A stretch of DNA of 64,000 nucleotides, from assembly GCA_031254105.1 (NCBI GenBank), contig JAIRVB010000041.1, positions 41,979 to 105,978 of the forward strand. The letters are read 5' to 3'. How positions within the stretch are numbered: the first letter of the stretch is position 1; each line of letters opens with the position of its first letter. The notes below the pieces were generated by a model. The model was not told the origin of the DNA. It did not search any database and was given only the letters and a program-made list of their open reading frames with translations. The position numbers and the translations under genes were made by a program. Of the stretch, positions 17,418 through 25,474 are shown in pieces. This DNA is from Chitinispirillales bacterium. GTDB taxonomy: Bacteria; Fibrobacterota; Chitinivibrionia; Chitinivibrionales; Chitinispirillaceae.

Positions 17418-17810
17418 TTACGGTCCGGTAAAATTTATATTAGTATTATTTATTTTGGAAATAAACTCATTCAATCTGCTTTTATCCTCGTTCTCTTTAT
17501 CCGCTTTGAAATATATCTCTACGAAAGTAACACTTTCTTTATCCTGCCGGTATACGTATATTACGCGCAATCCCGACTGTTTGCCTCTTCCCGGCAGCGA
17601 TTTACATGCGAATTTTCTGATTTTATATGATTTAAAATTTTTACCGCACGCATACTGTATTTCAACTGGGTCGCCGCCTTTAATGTTCATGCAGTGAAAG
17701 GTTTCAACGTGATACTGTTTAAGCGTTTCGAAGTCTTCGTTAAGTGTCTTGAACCGTTTTAGCAGTTTCTTAAAATCTCTGTCAAATGACGGCAGGGTTT
17801 CATACTTCAT
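17418..17810 (-). CDS. RelE/HigB-like toxin of a Panacea toxin-antitoxin pair
   Basis: 130 residues, ATG at 17810 with GAGGG nine bases upstream. The segment SGLRVIYVYRQDKESVTFVE followed by IYFKADKENED is the usual C-terminal beta-sheet and helix of RelE-fold mRNA-cleaving toxins; KIRKFACKSLPGRGK supplies the basic patch. It overlaps the antitoxin gene by 11 bases. The antitoxin-first order and the overlap support one operon. Target is presumed to be translating ribosomes, from fold only. Confidence 0.72.
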   Translation of the reverse strand: MKYETLPSFDRDFKKLLKRFKTLNEDFETLKQYHVETFHCMNIKGGDPVEIQYACGKNFKSYKIRKFACKSLPGRGKQSGLRVIYVYRQDKESVTFVEIYFKADKENEDKSRLNEFISKINNTNINFTGP

Positions 17811-18567
17811 TTTTGTAAACCCTCACCGAAGTTTCCAGCGTGCGGTAAAATACCGATTCGTATGGTATGACCTCCCTGTCTTTTGTCGCTGCCCACGGAA
17901 CATCTTTGTGTGAGTATTCTGATAGTTCGAAAGCGCTTTTGTCTGAATATTTTTCTAAACACGCGTCGATATGTTTAATCTCAAGCGCTGACAGCATGCT
18001 TATGTCCGCATGGCGTACAGGTATGTATTTTGTCTGTTCATGCGAAAAGTGCGTAGTTTTTATCTCTTCAAGTTCGTCATCATTTTGCATTTGTTTCACA
18101 ATTTTTGCAAAATCTACAGGTGTAGGGCCATAATGGTTTTTTATATATTTTGCGCCTATAAGCTGTTTCTCATAGAGTTCATAGAAATCAAAATCTATGA
18201 AATAGAGAAGCTTATAGATAACCGTCTGTCCGACATTCGGTTTCGCGCCTACCTTTTCGAGTATATATAGCAGAACTTCCTTAAATTTGTTGATGTTTTC
18301 TTCCGGAATATCAATGCGTATTTCTGGATTGATGTGATATCTCTTTGCCGGAATAACTTTATAATGCGGTTCCCGCGGTAATTTGTCCGCTAAAATATCG
18401 TCAATGCTTATATCAAACTTTTCTGATAATTTCTTTAGTATTATGGGAGGAATACTCTCAGGTGAATTTTCGTATTTAATAAGTGTTTGACGCGTAATGC
18501 CGAGATATTCGGCAAAACTCGCCTGTGAATAACCGGCTTTTTCGCGTAAAATTTTTATTGCAGACAT
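17800..18567 (-). CDS. Panacea-domain antitoxin with N-terminal HTH (DUF4065, SocA-like)
   Basis: 255 residues. Residues 1-60 are a XRE helix-turn-helix (KILREKAGYSQASFAEYLGI, then TRQTLIKYENSPESIP). Residues about 90-245 are the Panacea domain: LLYILEKVGAKPNVGQTVIY followed by KLLYFIDFDFYELYEKQLIG, the hallmark HYGPTP, and the later WSxTK-like PWAATKDREVIPYESVFY. Panacea proteins neutralise many unrelated toxins; the fused HTH implies autoregulation. A consensus promoter and an inverted repeat lie directly upstream. RBS GGAGAG. Confidence 0.85.
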   Translation of the reverse strand: MSAIKILREKAGYSQASFAEYLGITRQTLIKYENSPESIPPIILKKLSEKFDISIDDILADKLPREPHYKVIPAKRYHINPEIRIDIPEENINKFKEVLLYILEKVGAKPNVGQTVIYKLLYFIDFDFYELYEKQLIGAKYIKNHYGPTPVDFAKIVKQMQNDDELEEIKTTHFSHEQTKYIPVRHADISMLSALEIKHIDACLEKYSDKSAFELSEYSHKDVPWAATKDREVIPYESVFYRTLETSVRVYKNEV

Positions 18568-18605
18568 TTATCTTACTCTCCCCTCATTGCTTAAGCTACA
18601 CCATA

Positions 18606-18659
18606 AATATACGCAATCTTTCAACCAATGTCAAAACAATTTTACATCAAATTGTAAAA
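18606..18659 (-). promoter_or_regulatory. Promoter and candidate operator of the toxin-antitoxin operon
   Basis: On the minus strand, TTGACA (18634-18629), a 17-base spacer and TATATT (18611-18606) form a near-perfect vegetative promoter 39 bases before the antitoxin start. Directly upstream, TTTTACA-N6-TGTAAAA (18640-18659) is an inverted repeat well placed for binding by the HTH of the antitoxin. Autorepression is inferred. Confidence 0.7.
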
Positions 18660-18760
18660 AACATTACTCTCTGACATGGCACTTGTTTTGCGTTTCTATT
18701 AATTGCCGGTATCACTCATTTTTCTGTACCTGAAAGTGCGCAAGGAGGCTTGTTTGCCTT

Positions 18761-19972
18761 ATGGAACGGTTATCCTATGATTATATAATTGTTGGCGCGG
18801 GTCTGGCAGGCGCGTCGGCTGTTGCGGGTATCAGGGAGATTGACAGTAACGGCAGCATTCTGCTTTTAGGCAGCGAAAACCGTCTTCCTTATGACAGACC
18901 CCCGCTTACAAAAAGCCTTTGGAGCGGCAGGAAAGGCTTGCCGGATATCTTTATTTACAATTCAAAATTTTACGAAAAAAACGGAGTGGAACTGCGTTTA
19001 AACTCACCTGCCGCGAGGCTTGATCTGAGCGCGAAGCTGATTTACACCGAAGAGGGAAAAATTTTCTCTTTTGGTAAACTGCTCTTAGCGGCAGGCGGGC
19101 AGCCTAGGCGTTTTATTTTTTCGGGCAACGCCTCAAGTGAGGTTATCTGGTACCGTTACCTCAGCGATTTTGAAAAGCTCAGAGAAAAAATTGGTATTCA
19201 GGGCAGGGTTGCGGTAATAGGAGGCGGATTTATCGGCTCTGAACTTGCGGCCTCGCTTTGCGGCTATGGGGCGCAAGTGGCGCTTCTGTTTACGGAGAAT
19301 CATCTCTGCGCCAGAGTTTTCCCTAAAGAGCTTGGCGCCGCGGTTACTGAGGAATATATTCGCCGGGGCGTTTACATAATGAACAATCAGAGGGTAAACG
19401 CTATTTCACGGGATGGTAATGATATAATGATTGAGACGTCTATGGGTATTGTAAGGGCGGATGCGGTAGTGGCTGGGTTTGGGATAGAACCAGAAGTCAA
19501 TATGGCTCTTTACGCAGGGCTAAAGATAGATGGCGGTATTTTGGTTGACAATCATCTAAAAACTTCTCATCCTGATATTTATGCCGCGGGAGATTGCGCC
19601 AATTTTCCCTATGATGTTCTTGGAAAACGCGTGCGTATGGAGCATTGGGATAATGCTCTGAATCAGGGGACTACCGCTGGCAGAAACATGGCCGGAGCAA
19701 ATGAAACGTATTTACACATGCCGTATTTCTTTTCTGATCTTTTTGAGTTTGGATATGAAGCTGTGGGAGATATAAATTCAGCCAATGTTACAGTTGCCGA
19801 TTGGAAAGAGAGATACAGGGCGGGTATCATCTATTACCTTGATAGTTTTTCCAGGGTGACGGGTGTTATGGCCTGCGGGATTTATGGCAGGATGGAGGAG
19901 GGGCGGGAACTTATCCGCAGCGGGATGAGGCTTGATCCGCAGAGCGCTGTTTTTCCTTTAAACTTAAATTAA
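18761..19972 (+). CDS. FAD/NAD(P)-dependent oxidoreductase, ferredoxin/rubredoxin reductase-like
   Basis: 403 residues. An N-terminal FAD dinucleotide fold (YIIVGAGLAGASAVAGIRE), the conserved LPYDRPPLTKSLW, an NAD-binding GGGFIGSELAASLCGYGAQV in the middle, and the second FAD motif IYAAGDCANFP near residue 280. The C-terminal part (YFFSDLFEFGYEAVGD) resembles the AIF/BphA4-type reductase domain. The family passes electrons from NAD(P)H to a ferredoxin or rubredoxin; no such small partner is adjacent, so the partner is unknown. AAGGAGG lies 13 bases upstream of the ATG. Confidence 0.85.
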   Translation: MERLSYDYIIVGAGLAGASAVAGIREIDSNGSILLLGSENRLPYDRPPLTKSLWSGRKGLPDIFIYNSKFYEKNGVELRLNSPAARLDLSAKLIYTEEGKIFSFGKLLLAAGGQPRRFIFSGNASSEVIWYRYLSDFEKLREKIGIQGRVAVIGGGFIGSELAASLCGYGAQVALLFTENHLCARVFPKELGAAVTEEYIRRGVYIMNNQRVNAISRDGNDIMIETSMGIVRADAVVAGFGIEPEVNMALYAGLKIDGGILVDNHLKTSHPDIYAAGDCANFPYDVLGKRVRMEHWDNALNQGTTAGRNMAGANETYLHMPYFFSDLFEFGYEAVGDINSANVTVADWKERYRAGIIYYLDSFSRVTGVMACGIYGRMEEGRELIRSGMRLDPQSAVFPLNLN

Positions 19973-19975
19973 ATA

Positions 19976-20062
19976 ATAATGCAGAGCGCGGAATGCGGAA
20001 ATAAAGTCAAAAGCCTTTTCTTACAATATATTTCTGCGTTCCGCATTATTATTTCTGCGTTA
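19976..20062. repeat. Palindromic element, core copy
   Basis: AATAATGCAGAGCGCGGAAT and GCGGAAATAAAG on the left mirror TATTTCTGCGTTCCGCATTA on the right across about 20 bases. It belongs to the AATGCAGAA/TTCTGCATT family but with G/C changes matched on both arms, i.e. compensatory changes that keep the hairpin. It lies just after the reductase stop and could act as a terminator-like structure. Confidence 0.7.
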
Positions 20063-20076
20063 AAAAAGAGGTCGTT

Positions 20077-20646
20077 ATGCAGAAACCGCTTGAGGTTACG
20101 TTCAGGGATGTGCCGCACTATGAGGAGGCGCGGGAGCTTATAGAGTCGCGTGCGGAAAAATTAGACGAGATCTGTGACCATATCATAAGCTGCAATGTAA
20201 TGGTAGAGAGGGGGCAGAAGCATCGAAGCAGCGCCCAGCCCTATAAGGTGCGTATTGGTTTAAGAATGCCTCCCGGTCATGAAATTGTGGTAAGCCGCGA
20301 TCCCAATAAGGCAGACCTTCATCTTGACCTTGAGGCGGAAATCAGGTGGGCTTTTGACGCCGCAGAGCGCCAGATTAAAGAATTAATGGAGAAGCAGCGC
20401 CGCGATGTGAAAAAACACCCCTTTTCCGAAGCTGATGGAATAGTAGAAAAAATCTTCAGAAACGACGGCGTAGGGTTTATCAGGACATTTGATGATCGTC
20501 AAGTGTTTTTTCACCGCCATGCTCTTGTCAATGATAATTTTGATACGCTGCGTGAAGGCGCGGCTGTACGTTTTGTAGAAACTATGGGTGAAAAAGGCCC
20601 GCAAGCCTCTACTGTGCAAGTAGTAGAGGCTCCGCCCAAATATTAG
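20077..20646 (+). CDS. Ribosome hibernation factor (HPF/RaiA) fused to a cold-shock domain
   Basis: 189 residues. Residues 1-110 are an S30Ae/HPF domain (VTFRDVPHYEEARELIESRA, CNVMVERGQKH, ADLHLDLEAEIRWAFDAAERQIKEL). Residues about 120-185 are a cold-shock OB fold (GIVEKIFRNDGVGFIRTFDD, VFFHRHAL, REGAAVRFVE). HPF domains sit in the ribosomal decoding centre of resting ribosomes; the cold-shock domain binds RNA and may steer it. Such fusions exist in proteobacteria but are less common than plain HPF. AGAGG site upstream; own terminator downstream. Confidence 0.88.
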   Translation: MQKPLEVTFRDVPHYEEARELIESRAEKLDEICDHIISCNVMVERGQKHRSSAQPYKVRIGLRMPPGHEIVVSRDPNKADLHLDLEAEIRWAFDAAERQIKELMEKQRRDVKKHPFSEADGIVEKIFRNDGVGFIRTFDDRQVFFHRHALVNDNFDTLREGAAVRFVETMGEKGPQASTVQVVEAPPKY

Positions 20647-20660
20647 CTCCGCCGCCATGT

Positions 20661-20688
20661 AAGGGTGCTGTTTATCGCGCCCTTTTAT
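20661..20688 (+). terminator. Terminator after the HPF-cold-shock gene
   Basis: Stem AAGGGTGC/GCGCCCTT (one G-T pair), 8-base loop, then TTAT; 15 bases after the stop codon. The U tract is short, so strength is uncertain. Confidence 0.55.
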
Positions 20689-20890
20689 CACCGGTTACTC
20701 CGCCTGGCCCCTAAAATCACCGATCTTTTGCCGCATTTTGCTTTCTGCTTTCGATAATGGTTGCTTTCAATATGCATGAACATTGACTGCTTTAATTTAT
20801 ATTTTCAGCCGCGTAAAAGGTGAGTTCGAAAAAATCTCCTTGGAAGACGCGGAGATGTGTTCCGTCCCGGAAGCATATATCCAACCTCCG

Positions 20891-22135
20891 TTATCCCTGC
20901 GAAGGCGGGGATGCGTTGTTCTTATCTCTCAATTCCGGATTCCGCATTTTCATCTGCGTTCCCTTACGGATACAATTCTTGCCAAACCGCTCTATCACTT
21001 TATCCACAGCCTTTTCACTCGCCTCAAGCGCCTGTGTTTGTGGAAACGCGCTAAACAGGTCGGTTTGTACATCCGCGTCAAAATCTGTAATCCCAATGCC
21101 GATAAGCCTCAGGCTGCTCTCCTCAATTCCGGAGAGTATTTTAACGCCATGTTCATATATGACTTTTGACAAATCGGATGGATATGGAAGTTTTAGCCTT
21201 TTGGAGTGGCGGCTGAAGTCAGGCCGCCTGTAACAGAGTACCACGGTATCTCCCTTCACTCCTTTCCGGCGCGCCCTCTGCGCTACATCCTGAGAGAGCG
21301 CGAGAAGCGTAGATTTCCATTCCTCTTTGTCGCTGCAGTCACTTGGAAAAGTAAATTCTCGCGAAATTGATTTGGCGCTTTCATCTTCACCTACAGGCCG
21401 TTCATCTATGCCGCGGCAGAGGTAGTAAAGACTTTCTCCCTGCTTTCCAAAACGGGATACAAGAAAGTCGAGTTCTATCTGCTGAAGATCATAGACAGTT
21501 CGTATGTTAATGCAATGCAGAGCGTACTGAGTTTTCTCTCCCACTCCCCACAGCTTTCCAACCGCGAGAGGCGCGAGCCATTTTTCTATCTCCTGTTGAT
21601 CAAAAGGAGTGGCGGTTATCCCGTCTGGTTTGTTGAAGTCGGAGGCGATTTTGGATAAGAACTTATTTGGAGCGATGCCTATGGAGGCGGTGAGCTCCAG
21701 TTTCTCATTTATGGCGCGTGAGATTTTTTGCGCGGTTTCAAGCGGCGGCCCAAAAAGCCGCTGTGTTCCGCTCATGTCAATAAAAGCTTCATCAATGGAA
21801 ACTTTTTCTATGACAGGGGAAAAACTAACCAAAATTTCCATAACGAGCTTGGACACGCCCGAATAAACCCCGCCTCTTGGCGGAACAAAAATTCCTTGCG
21901 GACAGCGCCGGAAAGCCTCTTTTACAGGCATGGCGGAGCGCACCCCAAAGCGGCGCGCCTCGTAACTTGCAGCGCATACAACCCCTCTGGTTCCCGGCTT
22001 TGCTCCCACAATGACAGGTTTGTCCCTGTACTGTGGAAAATCCCGCTGCTCAATGGAAGCGAAGAACGCGTCCATGTCGATGTGAAAGATCGTACGCTTT
22101 AAATTAGAAGTTGTTTTGTTAGTCTTACTTGTCAT
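20891..22135 (-). CDS. dinB: DNA polymerase IV (Y family)
   Basis: 414 residues. Lesion-bypass polymerase. Catalytic acidic residues are seen in FHIDMDAFFASIEQRDFP and VSIDEAFIDMSGTQRLFG. CAASYEARRFGVRSAMP is the family fingers motif, followed by ASIGIAPNKFLSKIASD, the helix-hairpin-helix LWGVGEKTQYALH and the little-finger domain. The last residues (RDKNNASPPSQG) are encoded by the same REP-like motif that interrupts the ABC-F gene, replacing the usual C-terminus and beta-clamp motif region. The start has no clear Shine-Dalgarno site; the conserved domain begins near residue 15. Confidence 0.93.
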   Translation of the reverse strand: MTSKTNKTTSNLKRTIFHIDMDAFFASIEQRDFPQYRDKPVIVGAKPGTRGVVCAASYEARRFGVRSAMPVKEAFRRCPQGIFVPPRGGVYSGVSKLVMEILVSFSPVIEKVSIDEAFIDMSGTQRLFGPPLETAQKISRAINEKLELTASIGIAPNKFLSKIASDFNKPDGITATPFDQQEIEKWLAPLAVGKLWGVGEKTQYALHCINIRTVYDLQQIELDFLVSRFGKQGESLYYLCRGIDERPVGEDESAKSISREFTFPSDCSDKEEWKSTLLALSQDVAQRARRKGVKGDTVVLCYRRPDFSRHSKRLKLPYPSDLSKVIYEHGVKILSGIEESSLRLIGIGITDFDADVQTDLFSAFPQTQALEASEKAVDKVIERFGKNCIRKGTQMKMRNPELRDKNNASPPSQG

Positions 22136-22190
22136 GCTTTGTGAATTAATAATTTTAAAGATACGTAATTCTATTTCGATTACGCTCTCT

Positions 22191-22444
22191 AATTATTAAC
22201 TGATGTTACGCACGGGATGGTATCTCCAGCCCCGGTGGGGCATCATATATTTAACGATGAGTGCAGCCCATCGTATGGGAGTAAGATGACCCATGACGCA
22301 GACGCAGGAAGTCATCTGCATTCACATTCACATCTCCTAAGATATGGGACATGAGCTCGCTCGTAAACATAGGGCTGCACCCTATGTTCGCATATTACGC
22401 CCCTTCGGGGCTTAGAGTATTCTGCGTAACATCAGTTATTAATT
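22191..22444. repeat. About 250-bp palindromic element with terminal inverted repeats (copy 1)
   Basis: Ends are near-perfect inverted repeats (AATTATTAACTGATGTTACG and its complement at 22424-22444). Inside is a mirrored order: CCCCGGTGGGGCATCATATA, a GATG..TGCAGCCCATC hairpin, a middle segment, CATAGGGCTGCACCCTATG, and ATTACGCCCCTTCGGGGC. The same unit stands at 39401-39636. It fills the gap between dinB and the lyase gene; no ORF of note is inside. Confidence 0.75.
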
Positions 22445-22455
22445 CTTAATTATTT

Positions 22456-23904
22456 TTAAAGGCTGTCCCCAAAATCCTTCCTGAACTGCGCCACAACCTT
22501 ATCCTGCCAATCAGAAACAGGCTCAAGACGGCCAAAGAAAAATCTCAAGATTTTAGGTTCCTCCACAAATCTTAACCCTTCCACAAGCTTACGGTTTTTG
22601 TAGAGCCACAGCATACGATCAATCGCGTAGTTGACTTGTGAAAGAGTAAAAACGCGGCGCGGCAGCGCTAATCTTAGAAGTTCCATGTTGGAAAGCGGCT
22701 CATTACCGTTTTCATCGCGCTGTTCGCTCAGTGTGCCGCGTTCCATTCCGCGGATACCGCTTGCTATAAAGTAGGAGGCCGCAAGCGCGCCCGCCGGATA
22801 TTGATTTTGAGGAATGTGGTCGAGAAAAGCTTTAGCATCGACATGGCAGCCAAGCCCTCCAGCCGGAGTGATCACGGGTACGCCTTTTTTGTCAAGTTCT
22901 CTTACCATGTAGTCAATAAATATCGGGCCCTGGCTTATCATATCTTCGTCAAGCGTTTCGTCAAGACCTACGGCTATCGCTTCCATCTCACGTACAGACA
23001 TCCCGCCATAGGTGAGGAACCCTTCAAAAAGCGGAACCATTTCTCGTATTTTTAAAAAATATTCTTCATTATTCGTACAGATGCCGCCGCCGCGTCCAAA
23101 CCCAAGTTTTCTGGCGGAGAAGTAGATAATGTCTGAAGCTTCCGCGAATTTTCTGGTTATCTCACGCAGTTCCATGTTTTTACATGATTCTTCTCTTGTT
23201 TTTACAAAATACAGATTATCCGCTAAAAGGCTCGCGTCAAGTACTAAAGGGATATTTGCGCTGCGGCATATTTTGCTTACATCATTAAGGTTTTCAAGTG
23301 AGAAAGGCTGACCCCCCACAAGGTTTGTACCCGCTTCCATGCGCACGTAAGCAACGTTTTGCGCGCCGTGGTCTCTAATGATTGCGTTAAGTTTGTTAAT
23401 ATCAATATTACCCTTAAACGGACAGGAGCTTCTAATTTTAAGTCCCTCGTCAATAATTATTTCTTCGACTTTTCCGCCGTTTATAGTTATGTGAGCTTTA
23501 GCTGTTGTAAAGTGATAGTTCATCGGAACTATAGAACCCTCTTTAACAAATATCTTTGAGAGGATGTTTTCACAGGCGCGCCCCTGGTGAGCGGGAAGAA
23601 AATGTTTGACGCCAAAGAAATTCTTTACAGACTTTTCAAGCCTGCTGAACGTTTCGCTTCCCGCGTAACTGTCGTCAGCCTCCATCATGGAAGCGAGCTG
23701 ACGGTCGCTCATCGCGTTTACGCCGCTGTCTGTGAGCATATCCATAAAAACGTCTCTGTTTTTTAGCAGAAACGTATTGTTGCCGGCCTCTTTAACCGCC
23801 CTGAGACGCTCTTCTATAGGGATAAGATTAAGTTTCTGGATGATGCGCACTTTATGCATCTCAAGAGGGAAAGACTCGCCTGCATGGAATTTAACGTTAG
23901 CCAT
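22456..23904 (-). CDS. Beta-eliminating lyase (tyrosine phenol-lyase / tryptophanase family)
   Basis: 482 residues, a PLP enzyme that splits tyrosine (phenol) or tryptophan (indole) to pyruvate and ammonia. Family hallmarks are MMEADDSYAGSETFSRLE, FLPAHQGRACENIL, PMNYHFTTAKAHI, LTYGGMSVREMEAIAVGL, LRLALPRRVFT and ILRFFFGRLEPV. The MERG segment holds the Arg that in tyrosine phenol-lyase (Arg381 of the C. freundii enzyme, from memory) contacts the phenol ring; tryptophanases differ here. The PLP-lysine region reads FSARKLGFGRGGG instead of the usual MSxKKDxxVNxGG, so substrate is uncertain. AAAGGAAG upstream. Confidence 0.82.
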   Translation of the reverse strand: MANVKFHAGESFPLEMHKVRIIQKLNLIPIEERLRAVKEAGNNTFLLKNRDVFMDMLTDSGVNAMSDRQLASMMEADDSYAGSETFSRLEKSVKNFFGVKHFLPAHQGRACENILSKIFVKEGSIVPMNYHFTTAKAHITINGGKVEEIIIDEGLKIRSSCPFKGNIDINKLNAIIRDHGAQNVAYVRMEAGTNLVGGQPFSLENLNDVSKICRSANIPLVLDASLLADNLYFVKTREESCKNMELREITRKFAEASDIIYFSARKLGFGRGGGICTNNEEYFLKIREMVPLFEGFLTYGGMSVREMEAIAVGLDETLDEDMISQGPIFIDYMVRELDKKGVPVITPAGGLGCHVDAKAFLDHIPQNQYPAGALAASYFIASGIRGMERGTLSEQRDENGNEPLSNMELLRLALPRRVFTLSQVNYAIDRMLWLYKNRKLVEGLRFVEEPKILRFFFGRLEPVSDWQDKVVAQFRKDFGDSL

Positions 23905-24177
23905 TTATACTTCCTTTGCGTTGAGAATACGGAGCAAACGCTAAAAATACTTTAATGCAGATGGTACAGGAAACTTTTAATTTAGATACCTTAACAGCGG
24001 TAGTGATATTAAAAGTTACTATGCTGCCCGGCCGTACAGCGGCTTAAAATTTTTACTCCGACCCCGCGTATTCACCGTGCGGCGAGTCAAAATAAAATAC
24101 GTGCACATAACCGTATAACAATGTATAATTTTAAAGATATATTTAAGAGCTTCGGCAACTTAACCACGGAGAATCTC

Positions 24178-25239
24178 ATGGCTGTCGCAGACAAAATTTA
24201 TTTTACCAAAGAACACATTGAACGCTGCCGTTTTAACGCTTCCTCCACGCTTGCGGAGCAGGCTCTGCACTGCCTTGAACTTGTAGCGGAGCTTTCGGAA
24301 TGCGGCCTTAAGTATCAGTTTAAGGGCGGAAACTCCTTACTGCTCATCCTGAACGAGCCCAAGAGATTCTCCATTGACGTAGATATCGCTTCCGGTGAAT
24401 CACGGGAAAGAATCGAAGAGGTTTTAAACTCGCTTGTCGCCAAATACGGCGTGTTTTTCAAATGGGAACGCCGTCAGCACAAGACAAAACCGTGGCTTCC
24501 GCTCTCAAGCTACAACATCTACTACTCAAGCCTGTTCGATTCTTCACCTGATACGTGCGTAATGCTTGACGTACAAATGAGAACAAGCCCCTACAAAACC
24601 GAATTTAAAAAAGTGTGCTGCGGCTCACTGTACAAATCTGGGGCTTCCGTAGAGCTTCCGCTCCCATCCTCCATAATCGCCGACAAATTATTGACTTTAG
24701 GCCCCTCAACTCTCGGTATTCCTGTGGGAAGGGGCAAAGAGGCTCAGCGTCTCAAACATGTTTATGATGTGTCAAGAATATCGGCAACATTGCCTGATGT
24801 TAACAATATAAGAGAAAGTTTTGTTCAGTGCCTTGAACAGGAAAACGATCTTCAGAATACCTCGCATTCGGTAATGGATATTGTAAAGGATACGCTTTCT
24901 TTTCTATGGACATCGGCAATGCATGAAAACCTGCCGCCGTTTTCGGGGAAAGCTGTTTTTGACGAAAACATAAGAGGTCTTGAACCATTCGCAAAGCATC
25001 TTTTTGACGCGGGCTACGATTGGCGCGCCTTACAGCGTGATATGGCGCGCGCGGCGTTATGTATAAGCGCCGCGGGAAATGAATCCATAACAAATGAGAT
25101 GCTGCACGAACGCATCGCGGCGGTTGACGCTCCGGCGGGTTTTAAGTCTGATGTACTTAAAATAAACAGTCCGTATGCGGGATTTTGCTGGGAGACGGTT
25201 TATGGCTGGTGGGGTAATAAAGCGGTTTGGGGCAGCTGA
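24178..25239 (+). CDS. AbiEii-like nucleotidyltransferase toxin, without antitoxin
   Basis: 353 residues from the ATG at 24178 (GGAG seven bases upstream); a frame start at 24121 lacks a site. The signature QFKGGNSLLLILNEPKRFSI, then DVDIA (G-G-x-S and D-x-D), is the active site of AbiEii/AbiGii nucleotidyltransferases, followed by VMLDVQM with the third acidic residue. LPSSIIADKLLTLGP is typical of the family. In type IV systems AbiEi (a winged-helix repressor) precedes AbiEii; no such gene is found upstream, only about 270 bases of non-coding DNA. It may be an orphan or a domesticated enzyme. Confidence 0.78.
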   Translation: MAVADKIYFTKEHIERCRFNASSTLAEQALHCLELVAELSECGLKYQFKGGNSLLLILNEPKRFSIDVDIASGESRERIEEVLNSLVAKYGVFFKWERRQHKTKPWLPLSSYNIYYSSLFDSSPDTCVMLDVQMRTSPYKTEFKKVCCGSLYKSGASVELPLPSSIIADKLLTLGPSTLGIPVGRGKEAQRLKHVYDVSRISATLPDVNNIRESFVQCLEQENDLQNTSHSVMDIVKDTLSFLWTSAMHENLPPFSGKAVFDENIRGLEPFAKHLFDAGYDWRALQRDMARAALCISAAGNESITNEMLHERIAAVDAPAGFKSDVLKINSPYAGFCWETVYGWWGNKAVWGS

Positions 25240-25263
25240 TATACTAATTCAATTTCAAAATAA

Positions 25264-25357
25264 TAATGCAGAAATAAAAAAGAAGGTATGATAGATTTTT
25301 GTTGTATTACTGAATGTTTTTAAGATTTCTGCATTCTGCCATTTTATTTCTGCATTA
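25264..25357. repeat. Palindromic element, core copy
   Basis: AATGCAGAAATAAAAAAG on the left; TTTCTGCATTCTGCCATTTT and ATTTCTGCATTA on the right, with a T-rich centre. Directly downstream, TTACATTGAAATTATTGATT and TTACAGGAAATCAATGAAAG are imperfect repeats. The rest of the 25240-25474 gap shows nothing else. Confidence 0.65.
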
Positions 25358-25474
25358 ACAAAGTTCTTTTTCTATAACTGTATAACCGCGGATTAATCTC
25401 TTTACATTGAAATTATTGATTTACAGGAAATCAATGAAAGTTGTAATGAGATTAATCCCCGGCAGCGTTGTTTT

